A DNA stretch of 38,763 nucleotides, from assembly GCA_030055575.1 (NCBI GenBank), contig JASFYL010000007.1:1-38763 (forward strand). The letters are read 5' to 3'. A model generated the notes under the pieces. It was not told where the DNA came from and did no database searches. It worked only from the letters and a program-made list of their open reading frames with translations. Source of the DNA: Thermoproteota archaeon (GTDB taxonomy: Archaea > Thermoproteota > Methanomethylicia > Methanomethylicales > Methanomethylicaceae). The position numbers and the translations under genes were made by a program. Positions 24,648 to 32,177 of the stretch are shown one piece after another (positions within the stretch are counted from its first letter, which is position 1; every line of letters starts with the position of its first letter).

Positions 24648-24660
24648 AAATATATAGTTA
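24648..24660 (-). promoter_or_regulatory. TATA-like promoter of the ABC transporter operon
   Basis: On the minus strand TAACTATATATTT lies about 35-45 bases before the binding-protein ATG, fitting an archaeal TATA box with a short leader. Confidence 0.5.
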
Positions 24661-24688
24661 TAGTATACAATTAGGAATAGAAACACGG

Positions 24689-25324
24689 TCACTGTATACC
24701 CTTTAAGTACAGAAAGACGGCAAGCGCGCTAGAATCTGCCGTGGCATAGTCTTTTGCGAATGTGGCAATTATGCTGTCCCCTTCCTGAAGGTTGAACTTA
24801 CTTACCAACGCGTAGTATACCGAGGGATTAGAGATTGAGAGGTCTTCTGAGATTGTCGGAACCACTATCCTGTTCCCCGTGAAATTGAAAATAATCGCGC
24901 CATCTGCTCCCCATCGGATAGCAACATCACGGAGCTTCAATATCGAATGTGTTGAGATGTCGAACCGGATATGGATAGCATAAGACGGTTGGTTAATGCC
25001 CAGCCCCCCCAAGTCGATTTGAGCCGACGAGACCATGCCATCCCTAATTTTCTGGAGCACTTCCTTACCGATCGGGGTTAGTGTGCACCCACCTATGCTG
25101 TCAATTGTGATAAACGACCTTTCTTGAAGTCGCTTTATGATAGTCCTTACAGACCCCTCGCCTATCCCGAGCGCCCTTGACAGCATCACCCTACCGACCG
25201 ACCTCGAGGAGTCCACGATGAAAAGTGCCTTAACTACGTGGACAGGGGTGTATGCAGCAGCGGGACCTCTAGGCTGATCCGGTTTTGATATGGACTGGAC
25301 AAAGGAGTTGTACGCATCGGACAT
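24689..25324 (-). CDS. HTH protein with DUF4443-like C-terminal domain
   Basis: About 211 residues from ATG 25324 (the ORF track starts two codons earlier at TTG). Residues ~30-90 form a winged-helix domain (SVGRVMLSRALGIGEGSVRTIIKRLQERSFI), and the rest has the AIHIRFDISTHSILKLRDVAIRWGADGAIIF pattern resembling DUF4443, a domain found with HTHs in archaea. Likely a ligand-responsive transcription factor, ligand unknown. It lies upstream of the ABC transporter on the same strand, but the transporter has its own promoter. No obvious ribosome site, so translation may be leaderless. Confidence 0.7.
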   Translation of the reverse strand: MSDAYNSFVQSISKPDQPRGPAAAYTPVHVVKALFIVDSSRSVGRVMLSRALGIGEGSVRTIIKRLQERSFITIDSIGGCTLTPIGKEVLQKIRDGMVSSAQIDLGGLGINQPSYAIHIRFDISTHSILKLRDVAIRWGADGAIIFNFTGNRIVVPTISEDLSISNPSVYYALVSKFNLQEGDSIIATFAKDYATADSSALAVFLYLKGIQ

Positions 25325-25572
25325 GATCAACTATATCCGAACATTGGATAATCACTTTTTCGGTACCATATCACAACAACGGGCTCGAAGTCAATATAAA
25401 GACATATCAGAAATCTTTAGCAAAAAGTCATATGCATACAGTAAGCACACTCGCAAATTTGGACGGCTTCTGATCCTTTATCAATACAAGAAGGGATCCT
25501 TTAGTTTTAGACGACCCTATTTATAAGTGCCTTGGCTCATTACTTTTTACAGGGAAAAGGTGAAGGTTTGTT
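25325..25572. other. Divergent intergenic region
   Basis: About 248 bases between the DUF4443-like gene and the DUF2124-like gene. It is AT-rich. A good TATA-like CTATTTATAAG at about 25517-25527 suits the rightward gene. The 78-codon ORF beginning in the flanking gene (25290-25526) has no ribosome site and low-complexity basic/aromatic content, so I do not call it. Nothing else structured is evident. Confidence 0.4.
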
Positions 25573-26046
25573 TTGTCAGCAAGGATCGAAGCGAAGGGGC
25601 TCGTAGGACTCAGCAGATGCTTCCGAGATGCTGTTCACTCCACTAGAAAGGAGGGCAGAATCCTTTTTGTGGGGACACCTTTCACTTGCCTTCCATTTGC
25701 TGAGTTCCTCTGCTACGGAATTAGAGATCTGGCACTCAAGCCGTTTTTCATGCCAGGTAACCAGGCGGACAAGATAAGGGAGATCGTTAAAATGGAAGGA
25801 TATGGGTATCAACTCGGCGCGCATTCAAAAGAAAGTCATTATGACATAGTAGTGCTCCTCGGAGGGCTTGGTATGCCGAAGTACGGTCTGCCGCCGGCAA
25901 TGCTCCAAGAGGTCCTTAGCAGTATATCAGACAAAGAGAACATAATAGCAGTTTGCTTCCAAGGAACTCTGAAAAGCATCGATTGGACTGGAACATTTCG
26001 TTTTAAATTCCTCATAAACAGCGATCTAATGGTTACAATGGAGTAG
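25573..26046 (+). CDS. DUF2124-like protein
   Basis: 157 residues from TTG 25573, preceded by AAGGTGA. The sequence reads as a Rossmann-like alpha/beta protein: GRILFVGTPFTCLPFAEFLCYGIRDL, YDIVVLLGGLGMPKYGLPPAML, NIIAVCFQGTLKSIDW. This matches DUF2124 as I remember it, a family of unknown function frequent in methanogens. The next gene, a gamma carbonic anhydrase, starts six bases after its stop, so they form a two-gene operon and may share a role in CO2/bicarbonate handling (inference). Confidence 0.65.
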   Translation: MSARIEAKGLVGLSRCFRDAVHSTRKEGRILFVGTPFTCLPFAEFLCYGIRDLALKPFFMPGNQADKIREIVKMEGYGYQLGAHSKESHYDIVVLLGGLGMPKYGLPPAMLQEVLSSISDKENIIAVCFQGTLKSIDWTGTFRFKFLINSDLMVTME

Positions 26047-26052
26047 AACAAG

Positions 26053-26556
26053 ATGATACAGGAAATTTCAGGGCTAAAACCACAGATAGACCCGAGAGCT
26101 TTCGTCCATGAGTTGGCGGTGATAATTGGAGATGTGGTAGTGGAAGAAGATGCCAACATATGGCCGGGCGCGGTGCTTAGGGGAGACATCGAGAGGATAT
26201 TAATTAAGGCCGGTGCGAGCATTCAAGACGGGGCAGTACTCCACACTGACAAGGGATACCCAACGAATGTAGGTAAGGGGACGGTCATAGGACACGGTTG
26301 CATAATACATGGCTGCAGGATAGGAAACCACACGCTCGTAGGTATGGGCGCGATCGTGCTGACAGGTGCCGAGATAGGAGACGATTGCGTCATTGGCGCG
26401 GGTGCACTGATACCAGAAGGGAAAACTGTCCCCTCAGGGAGCGTTATGATCGGTCTGCCAGCCAGGAACGTCAGGAACACGGAGGAGAGGGATAGGGCAA
26501 GGATCAGGGAGACCGCTGCGGCGTATCAAGAGCTAGTGAAGAAGTACAAGCCATGA
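26053..26556 (+). CDS. Gamma-class carbonic anhydrase-like protein (CamH type)
   Basis: 167 residues folding as a left-handed beta helix, with hexapeptide repeats through residues ~15-135 (for example IGHGCIIHGCRIGNHTLVGM). The three metal-ligand histidines of the Cam family appear to be present: one in DGAVLHTDKG and two in IGHGCIIHGC, and the structural LRGD motif follows WPGAV. It lacks the acidic loop of the Methanosarcina Cam, so it belongs to the shorter CamH type, whose activity varies. It would interconvert CO2 and bicarbonate with Zn or Fe. C-terminal helix ERDRARIRETAAAYQELVKKY packs the trimer. Confidence 0.9.
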   Translation: MIQEISGLKPQIDPRAFVHELAVIIGDVVVEEDANIWPGAVLRGDIERILIKAGASIQDGAVLHTDKGYPTNVGKGTVIGHGCIIHGCRIGNHTLVGMGAIVLTGAEIGDDCVIGAGALIPEGKTVPSGSVMIGLPARNVRNTEERDRARIRETAAAYQELVKKYKP

Positions 26557-26564
26557 ATTCCTGA

Positions 26565-26756
26565 TTATTTCTTAAGCTCCTCGGATCGCTCTGTAGCAAA
26601 TAGAAGCACCAATCCAGCCAGGAATACTAAAACACTGAGTATTTGAGCTGTCATCGAATGCTCCACGAGGCTCGATCTCATCAGGAAGGAATAGGTAAAA
26701 GCGGGCAAGATCACCAGAACGAGTGCCACAGCATAGAACAGTCGCATGATTTTCAT
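26565..26756 (-). CDS. 63-residue two-helix membrane protein
   Basis: The ORF track start lies inside the neighbouring gene; ATG 26756 begins five bases after that gene's stop and gives MKIMRLFYAVALV, then a second helix AQILSVLVFLAGLVLLFAT with a short charged tail. It is co-directional and almost certainly co-transcribed with the 145-residue gene upstream. No known family; it may be a membrane anchor for its partner. Confidence 0.55.
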   Translation of the reverse strand: MKIMRLFYAVALVLVILPAFTYSFLMRSSLVEHSMTAQILSVLVFLAGLVLLFATERSEELKK

Positions 26757-26761
26757 ACTGA

Positions 26762-27199
26762 TCAACTCTTTGGTACGAGGATCCTTAGGTTCGGCAGGGC
26801 GGACACCAGCTCCTTTATGAATGAGATGGGCGGCTCGTCGAGGCTCTTGAATCCTACTACAGAGCACTTGTCAGGGTAGATGTGCACATAGTGGTCTAGA
26901 TCGAAACGGAAGTCGGTCTCTTTTGGTCCAAAGGTAACCTTAAATGGCACTCTCTTCTGAAGGAGAACATCTGCAGAATTTATGACGAATTCTTTCTGCG
27001 CAGCGGGCACCTTTCTGGCAGATTTCCTGACCTTTATTCCCTTGGTCTCCTCCTTTGATAATGAAATCTTCACTACGCCCTTGGCTTCTAGCACTTCGGC
27101 ATTTTCTCCCTGGAACTTTACCTCGAATGGTTTTCCCTGGTCGAGAAACGTTCGTATCTCGAGCAACTTGGAAGCATGTATTTCGCTCACCGTGCTCAC
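26762..27199 (-). CDS. Uncharacterised 145-residue protein
   Basis: A soluble, charged protein with no membrane segment or cysteine cluster. Two parts seem to repeat one theme: an early FEVKFQGENAEVLEAKGVVKISLS and a later PFKVTFGPKETDFRFDLDHYVHIYP, each a set of beta strands, which suggests two related beta-rich halves. I do not recognise the family. The start is GTG 27199 or GTG 27190; the sequence ACGGTGAGC is repeated at both, so the first copy could serve as ribosome site for the second start. It precedes the small membrane protein in one operon and is divergent from the por genes. Confidence 0.6.
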   Translation of the reverse strand: MSTVSEIHASKLLEIRTFLDQGKPFEVKFQGENAEVLEAKGVVKISLSKEETKGIKVRKSARKVPAAQKEFVINSADVLLQKRVPFKVTFGPKETDFRFDLDHYVHIYPDKCSVVGFKSLDEPPISFIKELVSALPNLRILVPKS

Positions 27200-27305
27200 C
27201 GTGGAAGGTATCCGCGGATTAAGGCTTTAACTCTAACGGAATGCATAGAGGACGAAATAAACATATTGTAAATGGTAGGCGAGAAATTTTACAGGATCTG
27301 CTCCC

Positions 27306-27348
27306 GAGGCATCTCCCCAGGCGGGTGAACGATCATTACAGATGCCTC
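27306..27348. repeat. Perfect 9-bp inverted repeat between divergent operons
   Basis: GAGGCATCT (27306-27314) and AGATGCCTC (27340-27348) are exact inverted copies around a 25-base loop that itself contains CCCC...GGG. It lies upstream of the por TATA-like TTAAAAATAA (about 27365) and well away from the leftward gene, so it could be an operator or a small RNA. Confidence 0.45.
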
Positions 27349-27416
27349 AAAATAAACCAAAACTGTTAAAAATAATGCCTTATTACTAACTCCCCATATT
27401 CAGGAGTGCTTCCAGG

Positions 27417-28310
27417 ATGCTAGAGATAAGGTGGCACGGAAGGGGAGGGCAGGGAGCTGTTACGGCAGCGGAGATACTCGCCACGAGTGCGATATTAGAG
27501 GGAGGTTATGCCCAAGCATTTGCGGCTTTCGGACCTGAGAGGAGGGGGGCGCCAGTCCAAGCTTTTACCAGGATCAGCGAGAATGAGATACTTACGAGGT
27601 GCCAGATTTACGAGCCCGATGTTGTGGTAGTCCTCGATAAGAACCTCTGTACAATGGAGGGCGTCAGCGATGGGCTTAAGCCCGGGGGAACCGCAGTCCT
27701 GAACACAGATAGGGGAGCCAAGAACTTCTCGGAAACATTCAAGGGTACAGGTGCTATAGCTGCGGTCAATGCGACCAAGATTGCGATGGAAGAGCTTGGT
27801 GCACCCATTACAAACACGGCAATCCTAGGCGCACTGGTCAGGGTCTTGGGCATCGTGAAGCTCGAGACCGTCGAGAGCATAATGAAGGAGAGGTTCAAGC
27901 AGTACGCCGAGAAGAACATAAACGCTGTGAGGAGAGCTTTCCAAGAGACTGAGATATTTGAGCCGGATGGAAAGAAGGGAGAAAGAACAGAGGAGAGTAG
28001 TGAAAGGAGAGCTTTGAAATGCTTCACCCCTCAGCTGAAGGGGTGGAGGGAGATACCTGAAGGAGGAACCATCACCGAACCCGGGAGTTCTGTGAATTTT
28101 GATGTTACTGCTTGGAGAACCTCGACGCCGGTTATAGACCAGAAGAAATGCACTAAATGTGGGATGTGTTTCCTCTTTTGTCCTGATTCAGCGATCGAGT
28201 TGGATGTTTACGGAAATTACGGTGTTAATCTTTCGTACTGTAAGGGTTGTGGGATATGCGCGAAGGGTTGTGCAGTAAAGGCTATAACGATGGTCAAGGA
28301 GGCTAACTGA
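27417..28310 (+). CDS. porCD: Pyruvate:ferredoxin oxidoreductase, fused gamma and delta subunits
   Basis: 297 residues. Residues ~1-180 are the gamma subunit (EIRWHGRGGQGAVTAAEILA, AFGPERRGAPVQAF, AILGALVRVLGIV). A charged linker of about 35 residues leads to the delta ferredoxin part with two 4Fe-4S motifs, CTKCGMCFLFCP and CKGCGICAKGC. Gamma and delta are separate genes in many archaea, so this is a fusion. The complex oxidises pyruvate with CoA to acetyl-CoA, CO2 and reduced ferredoxin, or runs in reverse for carbon fixation in methanogens. Its stop overlaps the porA start (TGATG). Confidence 0.93.
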   Translation: MLEIRWHGRGGQGAVTAAEILATSAILEGGYAQAFAAFGPERRGAPVQAFTRISENEILTRCQIYEPDVVVVLDKNLCTMEGVSDGLKPGGTAVLNTDRGAKNFSETFKGTGAIAAVNATKIAMEELGAPITNTAILGALVRVLGIVKLETVESIMKERFKQYAEKNINAVRRAFQETEIFEPDGKKGERTEESSERRALKCFTPQLKGWREIPEGGTITEPGSSVNFDVTAWRTSTPVIDQKKCTKCGMCFLFCPDSAIELDVYGNYGVNLSYCKGCGICAKGCAVKAITMVKEAN

Positions 28311-29476
28311 TGCGCAAGAGGATTGCTCTCAACGGCAATTACGCGGTCGCCTATGCTGTGAAGATGGCAGACGTAGACATGATCTCTGCATACCCCATTA
28401 CTCCGCAGACAGCAATTGTCGAAAAGCTCTCCGAATTTGTCGCAAATGGGGAACTGGACGCGAGTTATATGAACGTCGAGTCCGAGCACTCGGCGATAAG
28501 CGCCTGCATTGGAGCCTCGCTCACTGGTGCAAGGGTCTTCACTGCCACCTCCTCGCAAGGGCTTGCGCTCATGCATGAGATTTTGTTCATGGCATCCACA
28601 CTCAGGACTCCGATTGTAATGGCAAACGTCAACAGAGCGTTATCTGCACCCTTGAATATTTGGAACGACCACTCGGACGCGATAGCACAGAGGGACTCTG
28701 GTTGGATCCAGATCTGGTCCAGATCTGCCCAGGAAGCGTTCGACAACACTGTGGAGGCATTCAAGATCGCAGAGGAGACCCGCCTACCGGTAATGGTAAA
28801 CCTAGATGGTTACATCGTGAGCCACATGTACGAGCTTGTGGAACTCCTAGACGAAGGCGAAGTGAGAGAGTTCATTCCGTCTAAACCGATGGAGAACAGG
28901 GTTTCTCCTAAAAAGCCGCGTGCGACAGGAGTCGTCGGCCCTCCAGAGTATTATTATGAGATGAAGTATCAGGCGATAGACGCCATTGAGGGCAGCAGGT
29001 TCCGAATAAAAGAGATCGATCGTGAGTTCAATGCGAAGTTCGGGAAAAATTACCGGGAGATAGACACTTACGGGCTAGAGGATGCAGAGACGGCGCTGGT
29101 TTTGATGGGATCCATATTCGGGTCTGCCAAGGAGGTAGCAAGCGAGCTGCGCCGAAATGGCAATAAGGTGGGTGTCATATCAGTGAGGTTGTTCAGACCC
29201 TTTCCAGTCGAGGAGCTTAGTAAGGCAGTCGAGGGGCTCAAGGCCATCGGTATCATAGATAGAGCCACTACTCCCGGTGGTCCAGCGAATCCACTCTTCA
29301 TGGATGTGGCAACCACCCTATACAGCATGTCCAAGAGACCTACGATCCAAGGTTTTGTGGCAGGACTTGGCGGCAGAGACATTAGACCGGAGGATTTCAA
29401 GCTCATGTATAGAGCTACTGAAAATGCTGGAATATCAGGGGCAGACCGCTGCATATACGTGGGGTTGAGAGAATGA
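28310..29476 (+). CDS. porA: Pyruvate:ferredoxin oxidoreductase alpha subunit
   Basis: 388 residues, domains I and II of the 2-oxoacid oxidoreductase. The N-terminal YPITPQTAIVEKLSEFV and SEHSAISACIGASLTGARVFTATSSQGLALM motifs are diagnostic, and PLNIWNDHSDAIAQRDSGWIQ is typical of pyruvate-specific PorA rather than KorA or VorA. The C-terminal part (ALVLMGSIFGSAKEVASELR, KVGVISVRLFRPFP) is the transketolase C-terminal-like domain. Overlaps porCD by one base and porB by four, so all three are translationally coupled. Confidence 0.95.
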   Translation: MRKRIALNGNYAVAYAVKMADVDMISAYPITPQTAIVEKLSEFVANGELDASYMNVESEHSAISACIGASLTGARVFTATSSQGLALMHEILFMASTLRTPIVMANVNRALSAPLNIWNDHSDAIAQRDSGWIQIWSRSAQEAFDNTVEAFKIAEETRLPVMVNLDGYIVSHMYELVELLDEGEVREFIPSKPMENRVSPKKPRATGVVGPPEYYYEMKYQAIDAIEGSRFRIKEIDREFNAKFGKNYREIDTYGLEDAETALVLMGSIFGSAKEVASELRRNGNKVGVISVRLFRPFPVEELSKAVEGLKAIGIIDRATTPGGPANPLFMDVATTLYSMSKRPTIQGFVAGLGGRDIRPEDFKLMYRATENAGISGADRCIYVGLRE

Positions 29477-30396
29477 GCAAGGTCTTTAAATCTGTAAAGG
29501 ATGTCCCTAAGGAAGAGCTCTTGGCGCCTGGTCATAGGCTCTGTGCGGGCTGCGCTGCGGGCACTATGGTCAGGCAGGTGCTGAAGGCTTCCGGGAGGGA
29601 TGTAGTCGTGGTATCTCCAACCGGCTGTTTGGAGGTATCTACTAGCTACTTCCCGCAGAGCGCATGGAGGGTACCATGGGTCCACATCGCGTTCGAGAAC
29701 GCGGCGGCGGTGGCTGCGGGCATATCGAACGCCATGAAGGTGCTGCAGAGGAAAGGTAAGACTGATGAAAATGTAGATGTGATAGCGATTGGGGGGGACG
29801 GCGGGACCTTCGACATAGGGCTGCAGGCGCTCAGTGGTGCCATGGAGAGGGGGGACGATCTGCTTTACATCTGTTACGACAACGAGGCATACATGAACAC
29901 GGGCATCCAGAGAAGTTCGGCGACGCCTTTCGGCGCTTCAACTACCACCTCACCTCCCGGTAGGCTCTCGGTAGGGCAGACGACTGAGAAGAAGGACCTC
30001 GTCGGAATAGCCGTAGCACACGGAATCCCCTATGCAGCTACTGCTTGCCCCTCGTACCCATTCGACCTGATGAATAAGGTCAGGAAGGGGCTCGACGTGG
30101 ACGGTCCTGCGCTATTGCATGTCTTGGCACCTTGTCCGACAGGTTGGAGATTTGACGTGAGCGATAGCATCGAAATTGGGAAGTTGGCTGTTTTGACTGG
30201 GCTGTGGCCCCTATACGAAGTGGTAAACGGGGAGACAAGGGTAACAGTCCAAGTCCCCAGGAGAGAGCCAGTCGCTAAATACCTGAAGTTACAGGGGAGG
30301 TTCAGGCACCTCGACGAGGAAGCCCTCAAAAAGATCCAAGGCAAGGCAGACGCGCTTTCGAAGAGGTTCGGGCTCGGTCCCGTAAGAGAGCAGTAG
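29473..30396 (+). CDS. porB: Pyruvate:ferredoxin oxidoreductase beta subunit
   Basis: 307 residues, the thiamine-diphosphate and iron-sulfur subunit. HRLCAGCAAGTMVRQV at the N-terminus and the later cysteines (SPTGCLE and LAPCPTGW) supply the proximal 4Fe-4S cluster. The TPP-Mg motif is IAIGGDGGTFDIGLQAL with NEAYMNTGIQRS downstream. PorB-type features such as RSSATPFGASTTTSP support pyruvate as substrate. Ends immediately before the signal peptidase gene, whose possible GTG shares the last base of the stop. Confidence 0.95.
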   Translation: MSKVFKSVKDVPKEELLAPGHRLCAGCAAGTMVRQVLKASGRDVVVVSPTGCLEVSTSYFPQSAWRVPWVHIAFENAAAVAAGISNAMKVLQRKGKTDENVDVIAIGGDGGTFDIGLQALSGAMERGDDLLYICYDNEAYMNTGIQRSSATPFGASTTTSPPGRLSVGQTTEKKDLVGIAVAHGIPYAATACPSYPFDLMNKVRKGLDVDGPALLHVLAPCPTGWRFDVSDSIEIGKLAVLTGLWPLYEVVNGETRVTVQVPRREPVAKYLKLQGRFRHLDEEALKKIQGKADALSKRFGLGPVREQ

Positions 30397-30404
30397 TGAT
30401 TTCG

Positions 30405-30989
30405 ATGGCAGCGAATCACAGGGCGACAGGACTGGCGCTTCTCATATTCTTTGCAGTTTTCATGGGGGCGGTCTACAGCATAAGGATGGTCTCGGGGACC
30501 AACCTCCCTGTTGCTGCGGTGCAGTCTGGAAGCATGGAACCCAACATCCCGACAGGTTCCCTCATATTTGTCCAAGCAGTGGATCCGGAGAAGATAGTCG
30601 CCGGGGGATCTCCAGTTGGAGACGTTGTGATCTACGTCCAGAACGGCACAGTGGTCAGGGACTATTTCTTGTTCGCAAGCTACGACCCGCTTCCGATTTC
30701 CCACAGAGTTATAAACAAGACCCTGATAAATGGCACCTATTACTTCCTCACGAAAGGAGACGCCAACATCTACCCAGATCAGAACCCATGGGATCCAGAG
30801 TCATGGGTGCCCGAAGACAGGATTCTTGGAAAGGTAACATTCTCGATACCCTACCTCGGGTATCCTTTCCTTTGGTTCAAAAACCTCTGGCTCATGTCGA
30901 TAGCGCTCATAATAATAATAGTCCTGATCCTGCTTCCACCTGGTGAAAAGAATTCTAATGCAGAGATAGAGCCTTCTGTTCAGAAATAA
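30405..30989 (+). CDS. Signal peptidase I (archaeal/ER type)
   Basis: About 194 residues with an N-terminal membrane helix (TGLALLIFFAVFMGAVYSI) and a C-terminal one (LWLMSIALIIIIVLILLPP). The catalytic serine is in QSGSMEPNIP near residue 47; the archaeal/eukaryotic Ser-His-Asp form is indicated by ISHRV and TKGDAN instead of the bacterial Ser-Lys pair. It cleaves signal peptides from proteins exported by the Sec pathway, such as the small secreted protein at 3.4 kb. ATG 30405 is chosen; GTG 30396, overlapping the porB stop, would add three residues. Its placement after porB suggests co-transcription without a functional link. Confidence 0.88.
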   Translation: MAANHRATGLALLIFFAVFMGAVYSIRMVSGTNLPVAAVQSGSMEPNIPTGSLIFVQAVDPEKIVAGGSPVGDVVIYVQNGTVVRDYFLFASYDPLPISHRVINKTLINGTYYFLTKGDANIYPDQNPWDPESWVPEDRILGKVTFSIPYLGYPFLWFKNLWLMSIALIIIIVLILLPPGEKNSNAEIEPSVQK

Positions 30990-30993
30990 AAAA

Positions 30994-31005
30994 GCTTTAT
31001 AAAGC
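30994..31005 (+). promoter_or_regulatory. Palindromic TATA element of the tbp promoter
   Basis: GCTTTATAAAGC is a perfect 12-base palindrome with a TATA core about 50 bases before the tbp ATG. A second CTTTAAA follows at about 31016. A symmetric box upstream of the TATA-binding protein gene could permit autoregulation. Confidence 0.5.
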
Positions 31006-31052
31006 CGACTAAAAACTTTAAACGTAGTTCGTTTTATTTGGTGGTCAAGGTA

Positions 31053-31604
31053 ATGATTAAGCCCTCAGTGAGGATAGAGAATGTTGTAGCGTCAGTCACG
31101 ATGAACCAGAGCATAGATCTCGATGCAATCTCAGGGAATGTCCCTGGAGTGGAGTACAACCCCGAGCAGTTCCCCGGCCTCGTGTACAGGATCTCCAAGC
31201 CGAGGACAGCCACGCTGATCTTCTCTTCTGGAAAGATGGTGTGCACTGGGGCGAAGTCCGCAAAGGAAGTCCACAACGCGGTAAAGAAGATCATAAAGAA
31301 CCTAAAGGACAGGAACATTGTGATCATAGGGACCCCCGAAATCGTAATACAGAACATAGTAGCATCCGCCAACCTCAACGCAGAGGTTAACCTCGAGAAG
31401 GCGGCATTCCTCCTCGAGAACGTCATGTATGAGCCAGAGCAGTTCCCCGGCCTTATTTACAGGATGGACAACCCAAAGGTCGTACTGCTCATATTCTCTT
31501 CTGGAAAGATGGTGTGCACTGGGGCGAAGCAAGAGGAAGAGGTCGAGGTAGCCGTGGAGAAGATCTACCAGAAGCTGAAGGAGATAGGTGTGCTCTACGA
31601 GTAG
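31053..31604 (+). CDS. tbp: TATA-box-binding protein
   Basis: 183 residues from ATG 31053 (TTG 31038 adds five residues; GGTGG there is better read as the ribosome site). Two symmetric repeats of about 90 residues are seen, each with an IENVVAS/IQNIVAS opening, an [20 protein letters not shown] turn, and [12 protein letters not shown]. These saddle-forming repeats bind the TATA box and recruit TFB and RNA polymerase. A 36-base stretch encoding [12 protein letters not shown] is identical at DNA level in both halves. The acidic C-terminal tail is short. Single genes of this kind are typical for archaea. Confidence 0.97.
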   Translation: MIKPSVRIENVVASVTMNQSIDLDAISGNVPGVEYNPEQFPGLVYRISKPRTATLIFSSGKMVCTGAKSAKEVHNAVKKIIKNLKDRNIVIIGTPEIVIQNIVASANLNAEVNLEKAAFLLENVMYEPEQFPGLIYRMDNPKVVLLIFSSGKMVCTGAKQEEEVEVAVEKIYQKLKEIGVLYE

Positions 31605-31641
31605 GTCTTAGGATTGCCACTACTAGATGAGAAGAAGGCGG

Positions 31642-31668
31642 CAAAAAGGCAAATATAAAAGAAAAAAG
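31642..31668 (-). terminator. T-rich terminator of the carboxymuconolactone decarboxylase-like gene
   Basis: On the minus strand the bases after the stop read TTTTTTC, TTTTATATTT and TTTTT in succession, a typical archaeal T-tract termination region between convergent genes. Confidence 0.6.
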
Positions 31669-31671
31669 CGG

Positions 31672-32049
31672 TTATTTGGTGCCGCAGCCCATCTTCTCAA
31701 AAGATTTATCCTTCAGCATTTGGAGGGCGTCCTTGCATGCAGTTATCGCAGGGGCGCCGCCCGCTACTGCGATTGCGCGCACCGCCTCGAGAACCTCGGC
31801 CTCGGTGGCTCCCTTGTTAAGGGCGCCTTTCATGGCTGATACCACGCATTCCTTGCAGTGCCTCTGCGCGCCCATCGCCATGATCAGCAACATCTTGAAC
31901 TTTGAGGGGAGGGCACCGTCCTCCTGAACTGCACTGTCGCAGAAATTGTAGAACTCCGCCATCTTTGGGTCTAGTTCAGCTGCAATGTGCATGATCGCGG
32001 GGGTGAAGCCCATCTTCTTGTCAAATTTCGCCTTAAGACTGTCTGTCAA
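31672..32049 (-). CDS. Carboxymuconolactone decarboxylase/AhpD-like protein
   Basis: 125 residues, all-helical, with the redox motif MGAQRHCKECVVSAM (CxxC) characteristic of AhpD-like members of this family, preceded by FKMLLIMAMGA and followed by GATEAEVLEAVRAIAVAGGAPA. Such proteins are usually peroxidase or disulfide-reducing partners rather than decarboxylases; here it may protect oxygen-sensitive enzymes. It starts at TTG 32049 with GGTGAT a few bases upstream. It ends with MGCGTK, adding a third cysteine near the C-terminus. Confidence 0.88.
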   Translation of the reverse strand: MTDSLKAKFDKKMGFTPAIMHIAAELDPKMAEFYNFCDSAVQEDGALPSKFKMLLIMAMGAQRHCKECVVSAMKGALNKGATEAEVLEAVRAIAVAGGAPAITACKDALQMLKDKSFEKMGCGTK

Positions 32050-32146
32050 AAGATCACCTAATTCTATTAACCAAGGGCGACTTAAATCTTTAGTTAGTCA
32101 ATCAACCAGATCCAAGGGCGGGTCAATCTCGAAGTTGGGAACCCGA

Positions 32147-32155
32147 TTTAAATAA
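32147..32155 (+). promoter_or_regulatory. TATA box for the LeuA-type synthase gene
   Basis: TTTAAATAA lies about 27 bases (centre to start) before GTG 32178, which would place transcription start at or next to the start codon, so the mRNA may be leaderless. Confidence 0.55.
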
Positions 32156-32177
32156 GTGGGTACAATATCTTATTCTG

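Noticed and set aside
25290-25526. 78-codon plus-strand ORF in the DUF4443/DUF2124 gap
   Set aside because: No ribosome-binding site, starts inside the opposite gene, no recognisable domain, and it covers the promoter region.
29068-29685. 205-codon ORF opposite porA/porB
   Set aside because: Spans the junction of two coupled por genes on the other strand; low-complexity composition.
32118-32147. Possible hairpin CGGGT...ACCCG before leuA
   Set aside because: Only five base pairs with a long loop, and probably upstream of the transcription start set by the TATA box.
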